Source: JAYPUG01 sp038117265
GTDB lineage: Bacteria > Pseudomonadota > Alphaproteobacteria > UBA6615
Assembly: GCA_038117265.1 (NCBI GenBank)
Contig: JAYOFO010000029.1
Span: 1 to 30,453, forward strand
Reading direction: 5' to 3'
DNA length: 30,453 bases
Both the position numbers and the translations under genes were made by a program. The notes beneath the pieces are model-generated. The model saw only the letters and a program-made list of their open reading frames with translations, had not been told where the DNA came from and did not search any database. Positions 24,343-30,453 of the stretch are shown piece by piece (within the stretch, counting starts at the first letter, position 1; each line of letters begins with the position of its first letter).

Positions 24343-26022
24343 TTAGCGCTGTAGCGGCTTGTACTTGATGCGATGCGGCTGGTCCGCATCGCTGCCTTTG
24401 CGCCGCTTCAGATCCTCGACATACGCGTCGTAGTTGCCCTCGAACCAGACGACCTGGCTGTCGCCTTCGAAGGCGAGGATGTGCGAGGCGATCCGGTCGA
24501 GGAACCAGCGATCGTGGCTGACCACGATGGCGCTGCCGGGGAACTCCAGCAGCGCCTCTTCCAGCGCACGTAGCGTATCGACATCCAGGTCGTTGGTCGG
24601 CTCGTCGAGCATCAGGACGTTGGAACCCGACTTGAGCACCTTGGCCAGGTGGACCCGGTTGCGCTCGCCGCCCGACAGCTGGCCGACGCGCTTCTGCTGG
24701 TCGGTGCCGCGGAAGTTGAACCCGGCGACATAGGCGCGGCTCTGGACGTTCCGTTTGCCCAGCTCGATCACGTCGGCGCCGCCGGAAATCTCTTCCCACA
24801 CGGTCTTGTCGGCGGCCAGCGCGTCGCGGCTCTGGTCGACATAGCCCAGCTTGACCGTGTCGCCGATGCGCAGCTCACCGGAATCCGGCCCTTCCTGGCT
24901 GGTGATCATGCGACAGAAGGTGGTCTTGCCCGCACCGTTGGGCCCGATGACGCCAACGATCGCCCCGGGCGGCACCCTGAAGCTGAGATCCTCGATCAGC
25001 AGGTGGATGCCGAACCCCTTGCACAGATGCTCGGCCTCGATCACCAGGTCGCCGAGACGCGGCCCGGCCGGGATGGTGATCTGCTGGCGCTCGGGCGCGC
25101 GGTCCTGGCTGTCGGCGACCAGCTTCTCGAACGCCGCCACACGCGCCTTGGACTTGGCCTGCCGCGCGCGCGGGCTCTGGCGCACCCACTCCAGCTCCTG
25201 CTTGATCGTGCGCTGGCGCGCCGATTCCTCGCGCTCCTCCTGCGACAGGCGCTTGTCCTTGGCCTCGAGCCATGCGCTGTAGTTGCCCTCGAACGGAATA
25301 CCCTTGCCCCGGTCCAGCTCGAGGATCCAGCCCGCGACATTGTCCAGGAAGTAGCGGTCATGGGTCACCGCGACGACGGTGCCCGGATACTCTTCGAGAT
25401 AGCGCTCGAGCCAGGCGACCGATTCCGCGTCGAGATGGTTGGTCGGCTCGTCCAGCAGCAGCATGTCGGGGCGCGACAGCAGCAGGCGGCACAGCGCGAC
25501 CCGGCGCCGTTCGCCGCCCGACAGCTTGTCCACGGCCGCCTCGCCCGGCGGGCAGCGCAGCGCGTCCATGGCGATCTCGACATGGCGGTCGATGTCCCAG
25601 GCATCGGCGGCGTCGATCTGGTTCTGCAGGTCGGCCTGCTCGGCGATCAGCGCGTCCATCTCTTCGGGCGAGAGGTCCTCGCCGAAACGCATGCTGACCT
25701 CGTTGAACCGGTCGAGCAGCGCCTTGGTCTCGGCGACGCCGTCCATGACGTTGCAGAGCACGTCCTTCGCGGGATCGAGCTCGGGCTCCTGCGCCAGATA
25801 CCCGACCCTGAGGCCGTCGGCCGCCCAGGCCTCGCCCTGGAACTCGGTGTCGAGGCCGGCCATGATCTTCAGCAGGGTCGACTTGCCGGCCCCGTTGAGC
25901 CCGAGGACGCCGATCTTGGCGCCCGGCAGGAAGCTCAGCCAGATGTCCTCGACGACCTTGCGGCCGCCCGGATAGGCCTTGGTCAGGCCCTTCATGACAT
26001 AGACGTACTGCGGATTGCTCAA
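24343..26022 (-). CDS. ettA: Energy-dependent translational throttle protein EttA (ABC-F ATPase)
   Basis: EttA binds the ribosomal E site and gates the first steps of elongation according to the ADP/ATP ratio. It is a soluble tandem ABC ATPase without membrane segments. The two cassettes show Walker A GLNGAGKSTLL and GPNGAGKTTFC, signatures LSGGERRRVALCRLL and LSGGERNRVHLAKVL, Walker B LLLDEPTNHLD and LMLDEPTNDLD, and HDRYFLDN / HDRWFLDR. The charged linker between them (RLSQEEREESARQRTIKQEL) is the P-site tether. The frame is open far upstream, but homology begins at SNPQYVYVMKGL; the TTG at 26022 gives 559 aa, near the family's 555. Only a weak ribosome binding site is visible, so the start is less sure than the gene. 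Confidence 0.93.
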   Translation of the reverse strand: MSNPQYVYVMKGLTKAYPGGRKVVEDIWLSFLPGAKIGVLGLNGAGKSTLLKIMAGLDTEFQGEAWAADGLRVGYLAQEPELDPAKDVLCNVMDGVAETKALLDRFNEVSMRFGEDLSPEEMDALIAEQADLQNQIDAADAWDIDRHVEIAMDALRCPPGEAAVDKLSGGERRRVALCRLLLSRPDMLLLDEPTNHLDAESVAWLERYLEEYPGTVVAVTHDRYFLDNVAGWILELDRGKGIPFEGNYSAWLEAKDKRLSQEEREESARQRTIKQELEWVRQSPRARQAKSKARVAAFEKLVADSQDRAPERQQITIPAGPRLGDLVIEAEHLCKGFGIHLLIEDLSFRVPPGAIVGVIGPNGAGKTTFCRMITSQEGPDSGELRIGDTVKLGYVDQSRDALAADKTVWEEISGGADVIELGKRNVQSRAYVAGFNFRGTDQQKRVGQLSGGERNRVHLAKVLKSGSNVLMLDEPTNDLDVDTLRALEEALLEFPGSAIVVSHDRWFLDRIASHILAFEGDSQVVWFEGNYDAYVEDLKRRKGSDADQPHRIKYKPLQR

Positions 26023-26128
26023 GGCGAGACCCCGTGCATGTTCGAACGATTCAGGCGGTCTATGTAAGCGTCCTGCGTGCGCGGCGCAACGCGCGGGAAC
26101 TGAGCGTTCAGGAAACCACGTGCATCCG

Positions 26129-26821
26129 GCCGTGGCGGAACAGGCGTCGGCGAACGTCTCGACGGTCGCGGCGGCGAGCGAGGAGATTTCCTCGGCGATC
26201 TCCGAGATCGCACGCCAGGTCGAGACGTCGAGCCAGGGCACCAGCAAGGCGGTCAGCGAGGTCGAGCACGCAAACGCGACCATCGGCGGGCTGGCCGAAT
26301 CCGCCCACAAGATCGGCGAGATCGTCAGCCTGATCAACGACATCGCCGCCCAGACCAACCTGCTGGCGCTCAACGCCACCATCGAGGCCTCGCGCGCCGG
26401 CGAGGCCGGCAAGGGCTTCGCCGTGGTGGCGTCCGAGGTGAAGCAGCTGGCCAGCCAGACCGCCAAGGCGACCGAGGAAATCTCGTCCCAGATCTCCACG
26501 ATCCAGGCGGAGACCGACGGTTCGGTCGAGTTGATGAAGGAAATCGTCAAGGTCATCGCCGACTTCAACGAGGTGACCGTCACGATCGCGTCGGCGATCG
26601 AGGAGCAGCGCTCCTCGACCAAGGAGATCTGGCGGCACGTCTAAAAGGCGGCGAGCGGGACCCAGGACGTCTCCTCGAACATCGTCGGGATTTCGAACGC
26701 GGCGCTCGATTCCGGCAGTGCGGCAAGCGAGGTGCTCACCGCATCCAGCGAGCTGTCCGAGAATGCCGAGCGGTTGCGCCGCGAGGTCGACACCTTCCTC
26801 GCGGAGGTCTGCGCCGCCTAA
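26129..26821 (+). pseudogene. Methyl-accepting chemotaxis protein remnant (signalling domain only, interrupted)
   Basis: This is the cytoplasmic signalling domain of a chemotaxis receptor, which would drive the CheA kinase. Homology starts abruptly near 26129 (AEQASANVSTVAAASEEISSAI) and includes the conserved hairpin tip (DIAAQTNLLALNATIEASRAGEAGKGFAVVASEVKQLA split over 26338-26454). Sensor, membrane and HAMP parts are missing. An in-frame TAA at 26642-26644 interrupts the frame after KEIWRHV; the next codons (KAASGTQDVSSNI) continue the family sequence to the natural TAA at 26819-26821. The family usually has Gln or Glu at the stop position, so one base change explains it. No credible start codon or ribosome binding site was found. 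The missing 5' half ends right at the ettA upstream region, pointing to a deletion. Confidence 0.85.
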
Positions 26822-26855
26822 ACGCGACGCAGAACCAAACCCACAGCGCACGCGG

Positions 26856-26890
26856 AAAGGCCGCTCCACCTTCGGAGCGGCCTTTTCGTT
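26856..26890. terminator. Rho-independent terminator
   Basis: A perfect 9-base stem GGCCGCTCC (26859-26867) and GGAGCGGCC (26874-26882) with a six-base loop is followed by TTTTCGTT and preceded by AAA, so it can act in both directions. It ends the chemotaxis remnant on the plus strand and may also end the converging YciI gene. Confidence 0.85.
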
Positions 26891-26915
26891 GTGACCGCTC
26901 CCCCGTCGGCGCGGC

Positions 26916-27278
26916 CTAGTGCCGGCCGCCGAAGCGCCAGTCGTGCAGCTCGGTGCGCGCGTAGAGCCCGTCTGCGGTGTAGGGCTCGCCGTCGAAGAAG
27001 GCCTCCGCCGCCGTACGGTCGGGCGCCTCGAGCAGGAACAGGCTGCCCAGCCACGTCTCGTCCGACATGTCCCACAGCGGGCCGCGCAAAATCTGGTGCC
27101 GCATCTTGTCCGGCGGCGCCAGGAAGTCGCGATGCGCCTGCAGGAGCGCGTTTCGCCGCACGGTGACGTCGTCGCCGCCGCGCCCGTGGCCGATGAACAG
27201 GAACCGCCTGTTGGCGTCCGGGTCGCCGTCGAAGTCCCACATGGTGCGGTTCAGTGCGTTCGTCCACTGGCGGACCAT
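26916..27278 (-). CDS. YciI-domain protein, C-terminal part of an interrupted gene
   Basis: The 120-aa frame from the ATG at 27278 holds a complete YciI-like (ferredoxin-like, dimeric alpha/beta barrel) domain: RRFLFIGHGRGGDDVTVRR, AHRDFLAPPDKM, GPLWDMSDETWLGSLFLLEA, EPYTADGLYARTELHDWRF. YciI proteins are small cytoplasmic proteins with a conserved His-Asp pair and mostly unknown reactions. The first 25 residues (VRQWTNALNRTMWDF) read as the end of a preceding YciI domain. They are in the same frame as the upstream piece, separated only by a TAA at 27288-27290 and three codons. I regard both pieces as one broken tandem-YciI gene. No ribosome binding site supports an independent start at 27278. 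Confidence 0.7.
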   Translation of the reverse strand: MVRQWTNALNRTMWDFDGDPDANRRFLFIGHGRGGDDVTVRRNALLQAHRDFLAPPDKMRHQILRGPLWDMSDETWLGSLFLLEAPDRTAAEAFFDGEPYTADGLYARTELHDWRFGGRH

Positions 27279-27287
27279 GACATCGGC

Positions 27288-27527
27288 TTAGATGCCCGCC
27301 TTGTGGTTGGGCTCCTCGTAGGCGAAGACGCGCGCCGCGTCCGCGTCGGGCAGATCGACGATATGCATGCTGCCGGTCGCGGTCTTGCCGTCGCCCGCCA
27401 GGGTCGGCCCGCGCGTGATCATGCCGTCGGCGTAGCCGTCCATGAACGCCCAGTGCGCCTCCACACGCTGCCGGCGCAGCGCGGCGGTGTCGGGATTGTC
27501 CCGGCAGTAGAAGAAATAGCTCGGCAA
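27288..27527 (-). CDS. YciI-domain protein, N-terminal part of an interrupted gene
   Basis: The 79-aa frame starts at a TTG at 27527, well supported by GGGAGGG about eight bases upstream, and encodes most of a YciI domain (PSYFFYCRDNPDT, EAHWAFMDGYADGMITRGPTL, GSMHIVDLPDADAARVFAYEEPNHKAGI). It stops at a TAA where a Tyr codon would be expected, and the same frame then continues into the downstream piece. Without the stop the product would be 203 aa with two YciI domains. The gene follows the cupin gene by 17 bases on the same strand, so both are probably transcribed together. Confidence 0.7.
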   Translation of the reverse strand: MPSYFFYCRDNPDTAALRRQRVEAHWAFMDGYADGMITRGPTLAGDGKTATGSMHIVDLPDADAARVFAYEEPNHKAGI

Positions 27528-27544
27528 GAGCGCCCTCCCGGCGG

Positions 27545-28054
27545 CTATTCCGCGTCCGCACTCACCTTGCCGCCGGCGCGCGCCGCGGCCTGGCGCGCCA
27601 CGCCCTCCTTGCCGGCATCGGTCTCGGCATCCCAGCTGTTCTCGTGGGCCAGGTGCTTGTCCGCATCCCACTCGTGCTGGGTGCCCTCGCCCATGAACAC
27701 GGTGAACACCTCGCAACCGTCGGGATACTCGTAGGGCCCGTGCACCTGGTTGCCGCCGAACACGTAGTCGCCGGGCCGCAAATCCTTGCCCGCGACGCAC
27801 ATGCGCCCGGCCAGCACGACGATGGAGTGCCAGCTCTTGTGGCTGTGCTCGGGCTCCACATAGCCCGGCGGGAAGCGGACCTTCATGTCGACCCGCTTCA
27901 TATTGGGATCGTAGTTGAAGATCTTGACCTTCACCCCGTCGGGCAGGGACAGCAGCTCGTTGACGTCGTCGCCCTCCTGCCATTCGACCTCGTGGTCGTG
28001 GAGCGCCACGAATTCGTGGACGATCTCGGAGACCGATTTCGTTTCGCCGCTCAT
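27545..28054 (-). CDS. Cupin-domain protein
   Basis: This 169-aa small cytoplasmic protein starts at the ATG at 28054 behind a perfect ribosome binding site (AGGAGGAG). Residues 50-125 form one cupin beta-barrel: motif 1 PGYVEPEHSHKSWHSIVVLAGRM has the metal-binding His residues (EHSHKSWHS), and motif 2 is PGDYVFGGNQVHGPYEYPDG with a further His. The barrel is therefore likely to hold a metal ion. The C-terminal 45 residues are charged and look disordered. Cupins of this kind include dioxygenases, isomerases and ligand-binding proteins; the sequence does not say which. The YciI-type gene follows 17 bases downstream, a pairing that suggests a small catabolic operon. Confidence 0.85.
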   Translation of the reverse strand: MSGETKSVSEIVHEFVALHDHEVEWQEGDDVNELLSLPDGVKVKIFNYDPNMKRVDMKVRFPPGYVEPEHSHKSWHSIVVLAGRMCVAGKDLRPGDYVFGGNQVHGPYEYPDGCEVFTVFMGEGTQHEWDADKHLAHENSWDAETDAGKEGVARQAAARAGGKVSADAE

Positions 28055-28106
28055 ATCGCACTCCTCCTGTTTGTTCCTCATGGCGAGCATACGCCAACCG
28101 GCGCCC

Positions 28107-29231
28107 TCAGTCCGCGCCGCGTGCCCACTCCGCGATCACGTCGGCATCGGTCTCAATGGAAACCCGACCGGACTGTGCCGCCGCGAACGCCTCCGGGCCG
28201 GCCAGCCGCGCCAGCGCCCACACCGCCGCGCCGCGTACCAGGGGCGCGGCGTCATCGAGGCGTGCCATGACCGCATCCCGCGCGCCCGCGCCGCCGACAT
28301 TCCCCAGCGCGATCAGCACGTTGCGCACGAACCGGTCGCGCCCGATCCGCTTCACCGCCGTCCGGGCGAACAGGGTGCGGAACGCCGGGTCGTCGAGGCG
28401 CGAGAGTTCGACGAGATCGACCGCGGCCAGCTCGGGCCGCGCGCGCAGCTCGGCCACGGGCGCCGCATGGGCGAACTTGTTCCACGGGCAGGCCGCCAGG
28501 CAGTCGTCGCAGCCATAGATCCGGTTGCCGATGAGCGCCCGCAATTCCGGGTCGATCGGCCCCTTGTGCTCGATGGTCAGGTACGAGATGCAGCGCCGCG
28601 CATCGATCCGGTAGGGCGCGGGGAACGCGGCCGTGGGGCACGCGTCGAGACAGGCCCGGCACGCGCCGCAATGGTCGTCCTCGGGCGTGTCGGCGGGCAG
28701 GTCGAGGGTCGTGAACACCTCGCCCAGGAACAGCCACGAGCCATGCGCCCGCGACACCAAATTGGTGTGCTTGCCCTGCCAGCCCAGCCCGGCCTCGCGC
28801 GCGACGGGCTTTTCCATCACCGGGGCGGTGTCGACGAAGACCTTCACGTCCTCGGGAAACGTGTCGCAGATCCAGCGGCCCAGCGCCTTCAGGCGCTTCT
28901 TGACCACGTCGTGGTAGTCGCGCCCGCGAGCATAGACCGAGACATGCCCCGCGCCCGGCTGGTCGAGCCCGTCGAACGCGTCGGATGCGGGCGTGTAGGC
29001 CATGGCGAGCGCGATGACCGAACGCGCCTCGGGCCACAGTGCGGCGGGCTCGCGCCGGCAGTCGGCCTTGGCCGCGAGCCAGTCCATCTCGCCGTGCAGG
29101 CCTTCGGCGAGGAACGCATCCAGGTTCTCGCGCACGGCCGGCGCCAGGTGTGCCGGCGCGAAGCCGACCGCGTCGAACCCCAGCTCGACGGCCTTGTCGC
29201 GGATGCGTTCGCGGGCGTCCGCCGGGTCCAT
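28107..29231 (-). CDS. queG: Epoxyqueuosine reductase
   Basis: QueG reduces epoxyqueuosine to queuosine in tRNA anticodons, the last step of the pathway, using cobalamin and iron-sulfur clusters. The protein has 374 aa, the normal length. The N-terminal domain holds the cobalamin-binding fold (ELGFDAVGFAPAHL, YARGRDYHDVVKKRLKALG). Two 4Fe-4S motifs follow: CGACRACLDACPTAAF and CDDCLAACPWNKFA. A C-terminal HEAT-like repeat (NVLIALGNVGGAGARDAVMARL) is the tRNA-binding extension of the family. The ATG at 29231 lies six bases after the queF stop codon, so it is in an operon with queF and queA. Confidence 0.95.
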   Translation of the reverse strand: MDPADARERIRDKAVELGFDAVGFAPAHLAPAVRENLDAFLAEGLHGEMDWLAAKADCRREPAALWPEARSVIALAMAYTPASDAFDGLDQPGAGHVSVYARGRDYHDVVKKRLKALGRWICDTFPEDVKVFVDTAPVMEKPVAREAGLGWQGKHTNLVSRAHGSWLFLGEVFTTLDLPADTPEDDHCGACRACLDACPTAAFPAPYRIDARRCISYLTIEHKGPIDPELRALIGNRIYGCDDCLAACPWNKFAHAAPVAELRARPELAAVDLVELSRLDDPAFRTLFARTAVKRIGRDRFVRNVLIALGNVGGAGARDAVMARLDDAAPLVRGAAVWALARLAGPEAFAAAQSGRVSIETDADVIAEWARGAD

Positions 29232-29237
29232 GCCGGC

Positions 29238-29702
29238 CTAACCGCGCCCCCGGTACGGGGCGACGCCCTGGTCGGGCAGCCAGACGCCGGCAGGCGGCTC
29301 GCCCGACTGGTAGAACACGTCGATGGGGATGCCGCCGCGCGGATACCAGTAGCCGCCGATGCGCAGCCAGGCGGGCTCCAGCAAATCCTCGAGCCGCTTG
29401 CCGATCTCGACAGTGCAGCCCTCGTGGAATCCGCCATGGTTGCGGTAGGAGCCGAGATATAGCTTCAGCGACTTGGATTCGACCAGCCAGCCGGCCGGCA
29501 CATAGTCGATCACCAGATGGGCAAAATCGGGCTGGCCGGTGATCGGGCACAGCGAGGTGAACTCCGGGCAGGTGAACCGCACCACATAGGGCGCATCGGG
29601 ATGCGGGTTGGGCACACGTTCCAGGTTCGCCGCGTCGGGGGATGCCGGCAGCTCGGTATTGCCGCCCAGCTGGGTCAGCCCCTCGTAGATCTCGTCACTC
29701 AT
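29238..29702 (-). CDS. queF: NADPH-dependent 7-cyano-7-deazaguanine (preQ0) reductase
   Basis: QueF reduces the nitrile of preQ0 to the amine preQ1, a step of queuosine synthesis. The protein has 154 aa from the ATG at 29702, the short single-domain (YkvM/B. subtilis) type rather than the long E. coli type. The catalytic Cys and Asp are in TSLCPITGQPDFAHL, and the family block ESKSLKLYLGSYRNHGGFHE follows with the NADPH and substrate residues. The frame is open 36 bases further upstream, but that part carries no family sequence. It lies between queA and queG on the same strand. Confidence 0.95.
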   Translation of the reverse strand: MSDEIYEGLTQLGGNTELPASPDAANLERVPNPHPDAPYVVRFTCPEFTSLCPITGQPDFAHLVIDYVPAGWLVESKSLKLYLGSYRNHGGFHEGCTVEIGKRLEDLLEPAWLRIGGYWYPRGGIPIDVFYQSGEPPAGVWLPDQGVAPYRGRG

Positions 29703-29738
29703 CGTTTCTCGGCCTCTCGCTCGGCACCGTCGCGGCAA

Positions 29739-30452
29739 TCATCCCACATTTGGCGCCCCGCCAGTACCGTCCGCCGCGCGCGTCAGCAGGCTCGCATCGC
29801 CGTAGGAGAAGAACCGGTAGCCGTTCGCGATGGCATGGGCGTAGGCCGCGCGCATCCGTTCGGTGCCGGCGAACGCGCAGACCAGCATGAACAGGGTCGA
29901 GCGCGGCAGGTGGAAGTTGGTGACCAGCCGGTCGACGATGCGGAACCGGAAGCCGGGCGTGATGAAGATGTCTGTGTCGGCGGCGAACGGCGCCAGGCGC
30001 CCGTCGGCCACGGCGGCGGATTCGAGCAGGCGCATGACGGTGGTGCCGATGGCAACGACGGGCCGCCCCTGTGACTTGGCGGCATTCACCCGGTCGGCAA
30101 GCTCGGACCCGATCTCGCCGTATTCGGCGTGCATCCGGTGATCGCGCACGTCCTCGGCCGTGACCGGCAGGAAGGTCCCCGCCCCGACATGCAGGGTCAG
30201 GGCCGCGACCTCGACCCCCGCCGCCTCGCACGCCGCGATCAGGCGCGGCGTGAAGTGCAGCCCCGCGGTCGGCGCCGCCACCGCGCCCTCGCGGGCGGCG
30301 AACATGGTCTGGTAATCGTCGGAATCACGCGCGTCGGCGCCACCCTGGCGCTTGATATAGGGCGGCAGCGGCATCCGGCCGTGCCGGTCGAGCGCGGCGC
30401 GGAACGCCGCGGGGTCTGCATCGAAGCGCAGCCGCACCTCGCCGCCCTCGCC
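29739..30452 (-). CDS. queA: tRNA preQ1 ribosyltransferase-isomerase QueA, 5' end missing
   Basis: QueA transfers and rearranges the ribosyl part of S-adenosylmethionine onto preQ1 in tRNA, forming epoxyqueuosine, the substrate of QueG. About 238 C-terminal residues are present and the frame runs off the right edge (GEGGEVRLRF), so the N-terminal third is outside. Family blocks are PLPPYIKR, DYQTMFAAREGAVAAPTAGLHFT, LHVGAGTFLPVTAEDVRDHRMHAEY, IGTTVMRLLES, TDIFITPGFRF, TNFHLPRSTLFMLVCAF and YRFFSYGDASLL. queF follows 36 bases after its stop. The usual partner tgt is not in the window. Confidence 0.95.
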   Translation of the reverse strand, partial: GEGGEVRLRFDADPAAFRAALDRHGRMPLPPYIKRQGGADARDSDDYQTMFAAREGAVAAPTAGLHFTPRLIAACEAAGVEVAALTLHVGAGTFLPVTAEDVRDHRMHAEYGEIGSELADRVNAAKSQGRPVVAIGTTVMRLLESAAVADGRLAPFAADTDIFITPGFRFRIVDRLVTNFHLPRSTLFMLVCAFAGTERMRAAYAHAIANGYRFFSYGDASLLTRAADGTGGAPNVG

Positions 30453-30453
30453 G

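Noticed and set aside
26022..26622. ettA extended upstream to 26622 by 200 codons
   Set aside because: The extra part is the antisense of the chemotaxis remnant. EttA homology and length fit the TTG at 26022.
26642..27290. Stop codon reassignment or readthrough explaining both in-frame TAA codons
   Set aside because: TAA ends mlaA and ettA normally in the same window, so reassignment is not supported; point mutation or sequence error is simpler.

Overview
The window is about 30 kb of a high-GC alphaproteobacterial chromosome. GC is strong at third codon positions, genes are tightly packed, and several pairs overlap as GTGA or ATGA. The gene content fits this group: a DgcB-like GGDEF protein, an E. 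coli-type MntR, an ArsR-methyltransferase fusion before metF, an mlaA-mlaC pair and a queA-queF-queG run. I see no rRNA, tRNA, CRISPR array, insertion sequence, phage gene or replication origin.

Layout. 1-10.1 kb: a GMC oxidoreductase cut by the left edge, prmA and a uvrD/pcrA helicase (minus strand), a divergent secreted HtrA-like PDZ protein without most of its catalytic triad, a CLC chloride transporter with CBS domains, a diguanylate cyclase, and metY. 10.4-16.1 kb (plus strand): a likely catabolic cluster for a cyclic amide or ureide. It has a creatinase-like M24 protein lacking metal ligands, a short LysR-type regulator fused to the tail of an ABC permease, an amidase, a ring-opening amidohydrolase (cyanuric acid amidohydrolase/barbiturase family) and a second amidase. 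16.1-20.7 kb: mntR, diverging from a four-gene manganese/zinc-type ABC transporter, with palindromes in the shared promoter. One permease carries a degenerate DtxR-like tail.

20.7-24.3 kb: a metF gene whose C-terminal half is replaced by an unrelated sequence, an ArsR-methyltransferase fusion gene that overlaps it, then divergent mlaA and mlaC for phospholipid transport at the outer membrane. 24.3-26.9 kb: ettA (translation throttle ABC-F ATPase) and a decayed chemotaxis receptor remnant that ends at a clear terminator. 26.9-30.45 kb (minus strand): a cupin gene, a YciI-type gene split by an in-frame stop, and queG, queF and queA for queuosine synthesis, with queA cut by the right edge.

The most unusual feature is the number of broken or joined genes among otherwise normal housekeeping genes. 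There are two in-frame chimeras (LysR/permease near 12.10 kb, MetF/unknown near 21.14 kb), one receptor without its 5' half, and two genes stopped by an in-frame TAA. This could be real genome decay by deletion or an assembly problem; sequence alone cannot decide. The best candidate for a little-described system is the 10.4-16.1 kb ring-opening cluster.
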